Of a stretch of DNA of 64,000 nucleotides, positions 10,400 through 20,429 are shown piece by piece; position 1 is the stretch's first letter, and each line of letters begins with the position of its first letter. The stretch lies in NCBI RefSeq assembly GCF_031143425.1, contig NC_090440.1:1268691123-1268755122 (forward strand), read 5' to 3'. Origin of the DNA: Pleurodeles waltl. Lineage: Eukaryota > Chordata > Amphibia > Caudata > Salamandridae. Under the pieces are notes generated by a model. That model was not told the origin of the DNA and did no database searches. It saw nothing but the letters and a program-made list of their open reading frames with translations. Position numbers and translations under genes: made by a program.

Positions 10400-12283
10400 C
10401 TACAGTTGTTGCAGGGTCCAGGATGCACTACAGCACATTGAGGCATGACTACACACTGCCTGCCCGCGGTCACATCTGGTCAATGGTGGTAGTGGCGGTG
10501 CTGGTGGCGGTGCTGCCTGTGGTGGGGTAAGGCTCCAGCCCTTCTCCCGCAGCCTCGGATGACTGCCCACTGGGGCTGCTGCTGCTGGCAGTGGTGGTGG
10601 CAGTGGTGCTGGCACAGGTGCTGGCACAGGTGCTGGTGGCGGTGTTGCCAGTGGTAGGGGAGGCTCCAGCCCTTTCCCTGCAGTCTCGGACGGCTGCCCA
10701 CTGGGACTGCTTCTGCTGGCAGTGGTGGTGGCAGTGGTACTGGTGGCAGTGCTGGTGGCGGTGCTGGCGGCAGTACGGGGAGGCTCCAGCCCTTCCCCTA
10801 CGGCCTCGGACATCTGAAGTGCCATGGCTGGTGTTGTGTGCCCAGATTCTGCACCAGCAGCAGGCTCCATATCCATCCTGCCTGCGGCATCTGTGACTTT
10901 CTTCTTGTCCTTGGCAGCTGGTTTTCCCTTCCTGTCCTTGCCAGCTGGTGTTCTCTTCCTGTCCTTGCCGGCTGGTGTTCCCTTCCTGCCCTTCCCAGCT
11001 TGTGATGCCTCCTTGCTTCTGCCAGCTTGTGATGCCTCCTTGCTTCTGCCAGCTGGTGGTGCCTCCTTGCTTCTGCCAGCTGGTGGTGCCTCCTTGCTTC
11101 TGCCAGCTGATGGTACCTCCTTGCTTCTGCCAGCTGATGGTGCCTCCTTGCTTCTGCCAGCTGGTGGTGTCTCCTTACGTTTGCCAGCTGGTGTTCCCTT
11201 TTTGCCCTTTGCAGCTGGAGCAGGCACACTGGCTGTGTGGACGTGTGCCTTCACGGTGCCTCTCACAACTGCAGTAGCTACAGAGTCTACTGTGGCCGTG
11301 GACTAGGTCGCTGAGGTGCTAGCCTGGGTCCTGGCCACCCTGGCCCGAAGTGAAGGACAGGGGGAGGGGCTGGGAATGGGTCAAGGGTGGAAAGGAAAGA
11401 CACAGTGGGAGAGGACACAGGGGATGTGTGCATGGATGTGGGGGGGTGACTGCCAAGGATGGGCATGTAGTGATAGGTGTGATGGTGATGGGGGTTGTGG
11501 ATGAGGATGTAGAGCATGCAGGTGTGATTGGAGATGCTACTGGGAGGGAGGTGGACGAGGAGGAGGAGGGGGACACAGTGGAGGCAGTGGATGTTGGCAT
11601 TTCTGATTCTGGATGGTGTTTGTGTGAGTGCCTGTGGGATGATGTGTGGTGCTTGTGTTTGCCAGAACCACTCCTGTGTGTTGTCCTGTGTGCATGCTGG
11701 TCTGCCTGTGTGCTTGGGATAGGTTGGGGTTGAGGGGAATGGGATTGAGTAGAGGAAGTTGGAGGGGGGAGGCTAGAAACAAGGACAATGCCTGCCATCA
11801 GGGAGGAGGCCAGAGCCTGGATTGGGCCGCCATGCGAGAGTGAATGCCCTCCAAGAATGAATTAGTCTGTTGCAAATGGGCTGCCAGCCCCTGGATGGCA
11901 TTCACAATGGTTGATTGCCCAACAGAGATGGATCGCAGGAGGTCTATAGCCTCCTCACTCAGGGCAGCAGGGCTAACTGGGGCAGGGCCTGAGGTGCCTG
12001 GGGTGAAGGAGAAGCCCACCCTCCTGGGTGTTGGGGCATGGGAAACACGCTGATGGGCTGCTGGGAGAGCAGTTCTGGTACTGGGGGTGGCAGATGTACC
12101 TGTAGTTGGGGTGGGCAGAGAGGTGTCCGCCACCACCAGGGAGTTTCCATCGGAGGAGGTATTACTGACACAGGTCACAGCAGCACATGCAGTGTAGGTC
12201 CTCTCCTGTTGAAGGTCTGGTAGCAAGTGAGTGAACAGATAGAAAATGGCGGTCACGTCTGCAGCGGTGGGTACCGTCACCAC
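10400..12283 (-). pseudogene. Harbinger accessory gene A, C-terminal part (Myb domain exon deleted)
   Basis: A chain of minus-strand open segments (12283-11798, 11798-11319, 11266-10400, possibly on to 9673 through the minisatellites) in changing frames, inside intron 1 of the transposase. From 12190 down it encodes a Ser/Thr/Pro-rich linker, a short helical stretch (SEEAIDLLRSISVGQSTIVN, then AIQGLAAHLQQ) that could form a coiled coil, a Pro/His/Ser/Thr-rich region, and a basic PAGRSKEA-type repeat array like a histone-H1 tail. The upstream sequence matches 5' sequence of copy 2 gene A up to about GCTGCTGTG; then copy 1 jumps directly into this tail, so the Myb-domain exons have been deleted. 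Exact exon limits cannot be set. Function is inferred from its partner in copy 2: a DNA-binding helper for transposition. Confidence 0.6.
10986..11200 (-). repeat. 27-bp coding minisatellite (PAGRSKEA-type repeats)
   Basis: About seven 27-bp units, each with CTTGCTTCTGCCAGCTGGTG on the plus strand. The period is a multiple of three, so on the minus strand it yields a clean nine-residue repeat rich in Ala, Gly, Arg, Lys, Ser and Glu. The flanks carry looser KGKKGTPAG-like units. This is a basic, probably disordered tail inside accessory gene A. Confidence 0.85.
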
Positions 12284-12297
12284 CAGTGTACATCACC

Positions 12298-12336
12298 ATT
12301 GGCCACTGTAACCCATAGGGCCCAATGTTAACCAAT
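12298..12336. promoter_or_regulatory. Conserved pair of opposed CCAAT boxes (candidate gene A promoter), copy 1
   Basis: ATTGG at 12298-12302 and ACCAAT at 12331-12336 flank a conserved CCCATAGGGCCCAATGTTA block. The same arrangement occurs at 27745-27783 in copy 2. It lies just upstream of the antisense gene A start and inside transposase intron 1. Conservation between diverged copies suggests a regulatory role, inferred only. Confidence 0.45.
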
Positions 12337-14022
12337 GAGGAGTTGCACTGCGGTTTTCGACCTCCTCCAGCAACGGCACACAACGTCTGCGAACTACCTC
12401 ATTTCCACATGTCCCTCCTAACAGGACAGGTTGATGTCATTTCGGTGGGGGGGCAGGCCATGGCACCTAACTGTGTCACAGTACACATAAGCATCATTGG
12501 GCCTATCCATCAATACACTGTTACAGTCACAACATGCAATGAAGTATATTGTTTAGAAATATGGGATACTGACCAGCTGCTCCCCGTTTTGCCCCCTAGA
12601 TTGCAACCGCTGTGGATGAATAGGAGATGGAGACATCACCTCGTGTACAGAGCCCTGGTGGACTTGGAAATAATGGAGGATAGCCACATTATCCTCACCT
12701 ATAGACTGGACAGGGCCACAATCACAGAGCTGTGTGCCCAATTAGAGCCCGACCTGATATCTGCCATCCGTCACCCCACCGGGATCCCCCCTCTTGTACA
12801 AGTGCTATCAGTGCTCCATTTCTTGGCAACTGGTTCTTTCCAAGTGACAGTGGGCTTGGCAGCAGGAATGTCACAGCCAATATTCTCAATAGTGCTGACC
12901 AGAGTGTTGTCTGCCCTGATTAAACACATGCGCAGCTACATCGTTTTCCCCAGGTGGAGGATTTGGCTACAGTGAACGCTGATTTCTATACAATGGGACA
13001 TATCCCCTACATTATTTGGGCTATTGATGGTACACATATTTCACCCCCCCCCCTAGGAGAAACGAACAGGTGTTCAGAAATCAAAAGAGCTTTGACTCTA
13101 TGAATGTGCAGATGGTGTGCCTGGTGGAGCAGTACATCTCCCATGTCAATGCAAAGTATCCTGGGTCTGTGCATGATGCCTTTATCCTGAGCTATAGCAG
13201 CATCCCATATGTGATGGCTCAACTCCAGAGGCACAGGGTGTGGCTAATAGGTGAGCCCTGGTTCCCACCCAGTGGATGTTGGTGTATGGGTATAGTGTAG
13301 GCCCTAAGGTTCAGTGTGTGGCTAACAGTTGTCCCTCGATTTTTGCAGGTGACTATGGTTACCCCAACCTCTCATGGCTAATGACTCCTGTGAGGAATGC
13401 CAGGACAAGGGCAGAGGAATGTTACAATGAGGCACATGGGTGAACAAGAAGAATCATAGAGCGGATATTCAGCCTCCTGAAGGCTAGGTTTCGTTGCCTC
13501 CATCTGACAGGTGGTTTCCTGTGCTACTCACCCAAGAAGGTCTGCAAAATAATCGTGGCATGCTGTTTGTTGCACAACCTTGCCTTACCTCGCCAGGTGC
13601 CTTTTCTACAGGAGGATGAGGCTGGAGATGTCCGTGTCCCAGCAGTGGACCCTGTGGACAGGGAAGATGAGGAGGCAGAGGATGAGGATGAGGACAACAG
13701 AAGTGCAATAATTTGACAATACTTCCAATGACACACAGGTAAGACAGTGTAACTTCACATTTAAATGACTGTTTTGTGTTTGACATTGTCACTGGCAGGC
13801 TGATTTTCCCACTTCTATGGGCATTCACTGCACCCTTTGGCATCTCTATTTGCAGATATTTATGCCCCACTATCGCTCCTGGTGTTTTTGACTGTAGCCA
13901 ACTACAGGTCATTCCTATGTATACATTACTGTACAGTTATATTGCAGTGTTTTAAGCTTGTTAAACAAATACATAGTTCAATCATTTGACAGACTCCATA
14001 CTTGTATTTTTTTCAAATTGTG

Positions 14023-14028
14023 TTTATT
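14023..14028 (-). terminator. AATAAA polyadenylation signal of gene B, copy 1
   Basis: TTTATT on the plus strand reads AATAAA on the minus strand, about 175 bases past the end of gene B coding. It is conserved at 29474-29479 in copy 2 in the same context (GTGTTTATTTAAGTGCT). Confidence 0.6.
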
Positions 14029-14202
14029 TAAGTGCTAATAAGTAGAGGGGGATGTGCAATGGGCTGGGTTGATGGTGGAGTAAAGTCCAGAATGGAGTCC
14101 AGTCTATGTGGGGGCATAATAAGTGGAGCAATGGCAGTTCAAGGTGGACAGGGTGACAGGGTGGGACACAAGGGTGACAATCAGGAGAGTCTTATATCCT
14201 GG

Positions 14203-15730
14203 TGGAGGTCTTGGCAATAGTCTCTGGCTTCCGCCTGGATCACAGGGACCGTTTGCGGGGTGGTTCTCCTTCTGCAGGGGGAGGGGTGCTGGTGGCCTCC
14301 TGGTCCTGTGGCGGGGCCTCCTGTTCACTTGCTGAGGCGGAGGGCTGGTCATCAGTTTGGCTAGGGATAGGGGCCCGGTGGGGTGCCACTGCCTCCCTCA
14401 TGGTGTTGGCCATGTCTGCCAGCACCCCTGCAATGGAGACCAGGGTGTTGTTAATGGACTTCAAGTCCTCCCTGATCCCCAGGTACTGTCCCTCCTGCAG
14501 CCGCTGGTTCTCCTGCAACTTGTCCAGTATCTGGCCCATCGTCTCCTGGGAATGGTGGTATGCTCCCAGGACCTTGGTGAGTGCGTCCTGGAAGGTTGGT
14601 TCCCTGGGCCTGTCCTCCCCCTGTCACACAGCAGTCCTCCCAGCTTCCCTGTTGTCATGTGCCTCTGTCCCCTGAGCCGTGTGCCCATTGCCCCTGACTC
14701 CAGGTCCCTGATTGTCCTGTGTTTGTGGGGTGGCCAGTGGTCCCTGCAATGGTGGACACACTGCTGATTGATGTGTCCTGGGAACAGAGGTATGGGCCTG
14801 CTGGGTAGGTACTGTGGTGGTGTTTCCTGAGGTGCGAGGCTCTGTGGTGATGTGGGATTGTGCCTGGGTGACCGACTGCCCAGATATCCCTGATGGGCCA
14901 GGTTGGTCATCCGGGATCCAGGCGTCCAGAGTTGCTGTCATCACTGTGGGCCTCTTCTGGGGGGGACTGGATGTTGCTGGCACCTCCTCTTTGGTGATGT
15001 TGGCTGGGGATCCTGTGGGGATGTAAATGCAGTGTTATTGTTTCAGCGTGTGACATCTTGTGCATGGGTCTGTTGCCCTCTAAGGTTGTTATTTCCCTGG
15101 CAGCTTTGTCTTGTGTGAGTAGTTATTTGGTGGGCTTGCTGTTTCCCTCTAGTGTGCATGCTTTAGTGATAGGTGTCCATGCAGGTCTGTGATGGGGGTC
15201 CATGCATTGGTGTTGCATGCAGGGCTTGGTATTGGTAGGGGTGAGTTGTAATGGCGTGGTGTGTAAGAGGTGGTGGAGTGATGGGAGTGTGGGTAAGGGT
15301 TTGTGATGGCATGCAGGTAGGGTGGGTGATAGTAGTAAAGAGTTGACTTACCAGAGTCCAGTTCTCCTCCTACTCCTGCCAGGCCCTCAGGATGCAAGAT
15401 TGGCAAGACTTGCTCCTCCCATGTTGTTAGTTGTGGGGGGAGGAGGTGGGGTCCACCGCCAGTCCTCTGTACAGCTATTTGGTGTCTTGCTGCTGTGGAA
15501 GGCACCTTCCGCCGTAGGTCGTTCCACCTCTTCCTAATGTCATCCCTTGTTCTAGGGTACTGTCCCACGGCGTTGACCCTCTCCACGATTCTACGCCATA
15601 GCTCCACCTTCCTAGCAATGGATGTCTGCTGCACCTGTGATCTGAATAGCTGTGGCTCTACCCAGATGATTTCCTCCACCGTGACCCCCAGCTCCACCTC
15701 AGAGAATCTGGGGTGTTGTTGTGGTGGCAT
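14203..15730 (-). pseudogene. Harbinger accessory gene B, Myb/SANT-like protein, two exons
   Basis: Exon 1 15730-15352 starts MPPQQHPRFSEVELGVTVEE and holds a Myb/SANT-like (NAIF1/trihelix type) domain with spaced tryptophans (ELWRRIVERVN, DIRKRWNDLRRKV), then TTWEEQVLPILHPEGLAG. The donor GTAAGT at 15351 and acceptor CCCCACAG ending at 15013 join exon 2 in frame. Exon 2 is Pro/Ser/Thr-rich (DDQPGPSG), then a helical coiled-coil-like segment (LDKLQENQRLQEGQ) and a basic end (PPRKRSL). A frame change or stop lies between the linker and the coil (near 14620-14545), and a TGA at 14240 cuts off the tail present in copy 2. Harbinger Myb-like partners import the transposase into the nucleus and bind the ends; that is the expected role here. 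It is convergent with the transposase. Confidence 0.85.
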
Positions 15731-16246
15731 GGGTGTAGTGTGAGTGGTGTGTGTGAGGGTGTGTGGGGTGATGTGTTGGGGTGTGTGACGTAAGGTGCGT
15801 GGATGTTGTATAGGTGATGGTGGTGTGTAGCTGTGGTCTTGTCTGTGGTCTTGATATCTCTCTTGTGGCACTTGTTTGTATTCATAAAGGGTTGTGGGTA
15901 GTGTGGGTGTATGTTTTATAGTGGTGTGGGTGTGTGGGTGTGATGTGTGTATGGGTGCCAGGTGTGTATAGTTTGAATTGTCCAATGTGGTGCTGTTTTG
16001 TATGTGTGTGTGTATTTTGAGTGCGGCGGTATGTAGCACCAATGGTTTACCACCTTTGAATGTCCGCCGCAGTGATTCGTGGGTCATAATGTGATGGGTA
16101 TAGTTCTGTTGGCGTAACAGTGTGAGTTTTGCTACTGCCAGTTTATCACTGACCTTTGGGCTGGCAGACTTGTTTGTGTGGCTGTATAGTGACGGATTCC
16201 TGTGTGTATGCCATAATATGGGAAATGGTGATCCGCCTTGGCGGCG

Positions 16247-16309
16247 GTATGTTGGACGCAGTCAGCATGGCGGTAAGGGGTACTTACCGCCAATGTCATA
16301 ATGAGGGCC
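16247..16309 (-). repeat. Harbinger copy 1, 3' terminal inverted repeat and subterminal boxes
   Basis: Ends AATGAGGGCC at 16309, preceded by ACCGCC/GGCGGT boxes. It is the inverted partner of 8658-8667, with an imperfect inner part. Confidence 0.8.
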
Positions 16310-17335
16310 TAATTCTTCTTTGATGCACTTCTACTAATCTTATAAATACATCTGAGAATACTTTCTTAATTTGTAGCCTCCAAATTTGAAATTCCTTCAC
16401 ATCTACAGAACATTTTAGAATTTTTAACTGCACTTTTAGTTTCTTTACATACATACACAAGAATAATCTGTTAATATTATTTAATTATCTAAGGAGTCAT
16501 AGATCACTTAGTAAGCTTCGCAGACTCCGAGGGGTCCTGGACCAAAGTTTAAGAACTACTGCTCCAGGGAATGTGAAAAGATTCCTGTCAATATGTCCAG
16601 TGCAATAGTTAAATGTTCTATTTCTGCTGATTTAGCTTTAGCATACCTGCTTCTAGTCCACTTCAGACTCACTATTATTCTTTCCATGCTGATGGCCAGG
16701 TTGTAGTTGATATTTTTGGCACACCAAAATATTAATAACATGCACGATTGTGTAATATTTCTACCCCTCTGTATAGGAAAGAAAAGTGGTTGCACGATTC
16801 TTGGACTGAATCCTGTCCTTAATTGTAATGGGTAGCATACATACATTGACACTCTTATGCCCTCATGCCCTCATAATCAGTGTCAGCCTAATCCTGATGG
16901 GGTTGTTAATGAATGTTAAGAGCCCCAAACAAATTATGAGTTCAGCAGAAACCCACAGGTCTGATGCATTTACCCGAAGAGTCCACTTGGTAAGAGCAGG
17001 TGGATCCTCCAGGAGAAATGCCAAAGGAAAATGAGGAATATCAAGTGAAATCAGGCAAAAGTACTGCTTGCCCTGGTAGGGAACCTTTTGGGTACAACTG
17101 ATAATCTCCTCCTGTGAAGTTACCAACACCCCAGGTATCTATAAGTTTGGGGGGAAGGGGGATATTTTCATTCATTCAGATTCCACCTTTTATGAAATTT
17201 GCAAACATTTCCCACTTTTCATTCAAGCATGGCAGGTAAAGATTTTTTGCATTTCACCTCTTAGATCTGACATCCCTGACGTAGTATTCCACCAAATCTT
17301 TTGCCTTCACCCTTCCTGTTTGCTGAATTCACTTA
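16310..17335. other. Unassigned diverged repeats
   Basis: AT-rich sequence with no reliable gene. A segment at 16500-16560 (GGGGTCCTGGACC, then AAAGTTTAAGAACTACTGCTC) has the flavour of a degraded DNA-transposon or LINE end. Short open stretches at 16556-17130 on the minus strand resemble no family I can name. 17140-17160 is G-rich. Confidence 0.3.
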
Positions 17336-17880
17336 TGTTGGCTTTAGGACTCTGCACTTTTACCACTGCTAACTAGTGCTAAACTGTGTGTGCTCTCTCC
17401 TTCAAACTTGGTAAAATTGGGCCACACCTAAATGGCAAATGTACTTTACTTGTAGGTCCCTATAAAATTGTACTACCAGTTCTCAGGGTCTGTAAATCAA
17501 ATACTACTTGTGGGCAGCACTCATTGTGCTATCCACTAGAATAGCACTATAAAACATGCCTCAGGTCCACCATTGCAGCCTGTGTGTGCATTTTATACTG
17601 CTATTTGGACTTGGCAGAATAAACACCTGGCCTAAATCCTGTTTCTTAAAAGGCCATTGTGGCTCATAGGGCAGGGTGTACTGTATTTAAAAAGGCTTAT
17701 GTACTTAGGTTTTACATGTCCTGGCTGTGAAAAACTCCTAAAGTCATTTTTCATTTTTCACTGTTGTAAGGCCTATCTCTCCCAATGATTAGCACTGGGT
17801 TACAATATTATATGTAATAAGTGCTAACTTTAGATTGGGAGCAGATAGTGAAAGTACATGATGGTAGGTCATCTGCCTAA
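17336..17880 (+). mobile_element. Second LTR-like element, 5' part
   Basis: Begins TGTTGGCTTTAGGACTCTGC and matches 6690-7080 over blocks such as CTGTAAATCAAATACTACTT and TTTTACATGTCCTGGCTGTG. It is the left end of an element whose right end is at 21770-22825; the middle is occupied by three LINE fragments. No coding potential. Confidence 0.6.
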
Positions 17881-17884
17881 AAAG

Positions 17885-18540
17885 CCATTGCTGGGTCCTA
17901 TTAATCCAGAGAATTACAGACTGCTGCCATTGTTTACTAAAGTCACCGAGAAGTGTGTAAACTGACAGATTTCTGAGTTCATTGAAACTAACAGGCTTCT
18001 TCATAAGACACAGTTGAGGTTTGCCTGCCTTATAATACGGACTTGTCCCTGCTGTTATCCTCAGAATCTATTCAGCACATTTTGGATGCAAGGGATACTG
18101 CTGCTGTCTTGATGCTAGACCTTAGTGCATCATTCGACACTGTTTAAAACTATCTGCTCATTGAGGGTCTGTTGGAATGCAGTGTCTGTTATATGGCATT
18201 ACAGTGGGTTGCTGCCCTTCTCCAGGGACACACGTTGCAGGTGTGTCAAAAACCACAGCACTGTATAGTGTTCAATCACCAGTCGGGAGTCTAACCTTAA
18301 ATATCTTGAGGCTGAACTGCTGTAATGTGTTATACCGGGGGGTATCACAGTCTTGTATGATGCGTCTCCAATGAGTGCAGATTGTGGTGGCTCGTCTGTT
18401 ACTCAATCTTCCAAAATGTAACTCCATGGGATCTTCACTTGCAAAGTTACATTGGCTCTCTGTGAAGCACAGGATCTCCTTCAAAGTACTGTGCTATTGT
18501 TACAAAGCCCTGACAATCAGCCTTTTATACAACCCTATAT
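17885..18540 (+). pseudogene. CR1/L2-like LINE reverse transcriptase fragment with internal deletion
   Basis: 17885-18290 reads, across shifting frames, as the N-terminal half of a CR1/L2-type reverse transcriptase (KVTEKCVN, ISEFIETNRLLHKTQ, ILDARDTAAVLMLDLSASFD, ALLQGHTLQVCQ). It then jumps at about 18285 to the C-terminal region (LNCCNVLYRGVSQSCMMRLQ, LHWLSVKHRISFK, YKAL). The segment with the catalytic YADD box is therefore deleted. Many stops; no activity possible. The clade is assigned by motif style, so CR1 versus L2 or Rex is uncertain. Confidence 0.7.
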
Positions 18541-18544
18541 TCTG

Positions 18545-20160
18545 GGTTCATTGATAGATTTGCTATGCGGTCGGGCTACCAAGTAAACTGGGACGAAAGT
18601 GAGGAGCTGCCCCTTTCACGCACAACCACCTGTGTGGTGGTATCTGGCTACTCTTTCTGTTGGAAGCCCTCCCACCTCAAACACTTAGGAGTCTATGTCA
18701 ATAGGTTTCTAGGCCACATGCTGGCAGACAATCTTGACCCCTGATTGCCCGCATGAAACTCAACTCTGAAAAATGGCCCCACTTCGGGCCCTCAATGTGG
18801 GGGGCAGTACAAGCTGCCTGATTGGTGACTTTACCATGAATCACCTACATCCTCAGCATGCTGCCCTTGCTGATCCCACTGTCTTTGCTTCAGTACGTGG
18901 ATAAATGCATACACTCTTTTGTCTGGGGATCAACCTGTCCACATCTAGCCAAGGGCAAATTTCTGGAACATCATTCATGTGACTGCCTTTTGATTGAACA
19001 CTATGCCTATGCCCTGTACCTCTGTCAAATGGCTTACCTGCTACCTGGGATGCAGGGCCCACCACAGTGGACAGTGACAGAGCGCATGCTGCTGTCCTGC
19101 TGGCAGGGACTGTACCTTGTGTACAATGCGGAAATGTCCCTTCCACACTCTACCAAGCCAATCCTGTAGGCCATGATGAAATCCTGGCAGAGAGCCCATT
19201 GCCTCCTTGGAGCAGACCCTCTCCTTCATGAGCACCTGCCCTTGTGGGGTAATACTGCCTGCGGATTGGAGGGAAGGTCTTAAACAGGGCGACATGGCAC
19301 TCAGCAAGCATTGAAAGCCTGAACCGATTGGAGGGGGAGCAAATCCTTCTTGCAGCAAGGAGTTTGGCATCCCACCTCAGCAGTCATGAAGACACTACTA
19401 ATTGCACCACTGACTCATCCGCTGTTTGGGTACTTGCCCCTGCACCCCCCCAATCCTCTCCAGTAGTCACCTATCTCAAGATGTGGGGATGCTTTCATGG
19501 GGTGATAGGGCTTCTATGACCTTTTGACTCATCATTTCTTCTCCCTCCCTCTCTTCGCTACCCTTCCAGTCATACTGCAAGCTCGGCTGCAGACACACTA
19601 CGAGAAAGAAGACTGTGCTGAACTCTTGGAGGCGTTTGACTGAGGGGGAGAGGCACATTTGAAGTTCTGCCTTTTAAAGACATTACATAACCGGCACTGG
19701 ACCCCAGTAGAACTTGCTGCAGGCTTGTTGGTGCTGCCCTGAGGTCCAGTGTGACATGCTGCATATCCTTTGCAACTGTCCATCAATAAGGCCCTTTTGG
19801 GACACAGTGGGGTCCACACTGAGAGAGAACCTGCCGAATAGATCACCTCTTCCATGTCCTTTGATCATTTTACATGACCCCGTGGACACCATGGGCCATT
19901 CCCACCTCCTGCGCTGCTTCTCACACACTACCCTAGCCACAACCATTCTTCCAAGTCCCCCCCAGATGGAGTGGCTGTTGGCAATGTTCCTAGTAGCCTC
20001 ACATGAGCGTGTCATCCATAATCTCCAGGACAGGACTGAGTCCTTCTCCAGACATGGATGCCAACGCTCCCCTCCTACTCTTGGGCCCAATGCACATTTC
20101 CCCCTTCCACATAAAAGCTGTATTGCAACTTGGCCTACTGCACTGGATGTCTAACTGAAC
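18545..20160 (+). pseudogene. L1-like LINE ORF2, C-terminal part
   Basis: Decayed plus-strand coding from the end of reverse transcriptase (SGYQVNWDESEELPLS near 18575) through the thumb and connector (ILSMLPLLIPLSLLQYVDKC, HSFVWGSTCPHLAKGK, GPPQWTVTERMLL) to the cysteine-rich C-terminus (CWCCPEVQCDMLHILCNCPS near 19725). The longest open runs are 18858-19169 and 19714-20154. A C/T-rich 3' tail extends to about 20360. The style matches L1/Tx1-type ORF2. It is 5' truncated, as usual for L1 copies, and abuts the CR1/L2-like fragment. Confidence 0.75.
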
Positions 20161-20429
20161 CCATTTTCGGTGCACCTCCCTCACCCCATACCACCCTCCC
20201 TACCGCCAAACCATCCCTACTGCTCTGTCTTTCCCCCTTCCCTCCCCACCGACTTTCCCCTCTTCCAACTCTTTTTTCCTCTCTCTCACTCTTTTCTCCC
20301 CTTCCCCCTCCCTTCTGACCCATTCCCTCCCCCCTTCCCTCCAATTGGATGTGTCTCACCTTTGTTAGTCTTTGCAGTATCTACTCCATTAATGATAGTC
20401 TGTTTATTTATTTGTTTGCATGATTAATT

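Larger units (their letters stand above)
8980..13731 (+). pseudogene. PIF/Harbinger (HARBI1-like) DDE transposase, three exons, inactivated
   Basis: Exon 1 8980-9062 (starts MEPELQVL, donor GTGAGT), exon 2 12600-13250 (acceptor CCCCCTAG), exon 3 13349-13731 (acceptor TTTTTGCAG). Introns are 3537 and 98 bases. The splice phases join exons in frame exactly as in copy 2 (25686-29186), which supports the model. Exon 2 carries the helix-turn-helix-type N-terminal region and the first two catalytic acids (AIDGTH and GSVHDAFIL); exon 3 carries the glutamate (RRIIERIFSLLKARFRCL) and the terminal YSPKKVCKIIVACCLLHN motif. An acidic tail follows. Breaks: TGA in exon 1, a one-base loss near 12950, a frame change at a ten-C run (13044-13053), TGA at 13441 and TGA at 13714. 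The three catalytic residues themselves survive. This is the cut-and-paste enzyme of the element, now dead. Confidence 0.88.
8658..16309 (+). mobile_element. PIF/Harbinger DNA transposon, copy 1 (7.65 kb)
   Basis: The element is bounded by GGCCCTCATT at 8658 and its inverted match AATGAGGGCC ending at 16309. Both ends continue into related GC-rich sequence with repeated GGCGGT/ACCGCC boxes. Inside are a DDE transposase (plus, exons from 8980 to 13731), an antisense accessory gene A in its first intron (12283 to about 9673), and accessory gene B (minus, 15730-14203). Flanks read ATA before and TAA after, so the 3-bp target duplication usual for Harbinger is not clean. The same layout at 25357-31786 confirms the ends and gene order. 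All three genes carry disabling mutations. Confidence 0.92.

Noticed and set aside
12298..12604. A bidirectional promoter shared by gene A and the transposase
   Set aside because: The in-frame first exon at 8980 (and 25686) with good splice sites puts the transposase start near the left end, so the CCAAT pair lies inside intron 1 and most likely serves gene A.
16556..17130. Two minus-strand open stretches that might be exons
   Set aside because: About 90-100 codons each, different frames, no family resemblance and no convincing splice sites joining them.
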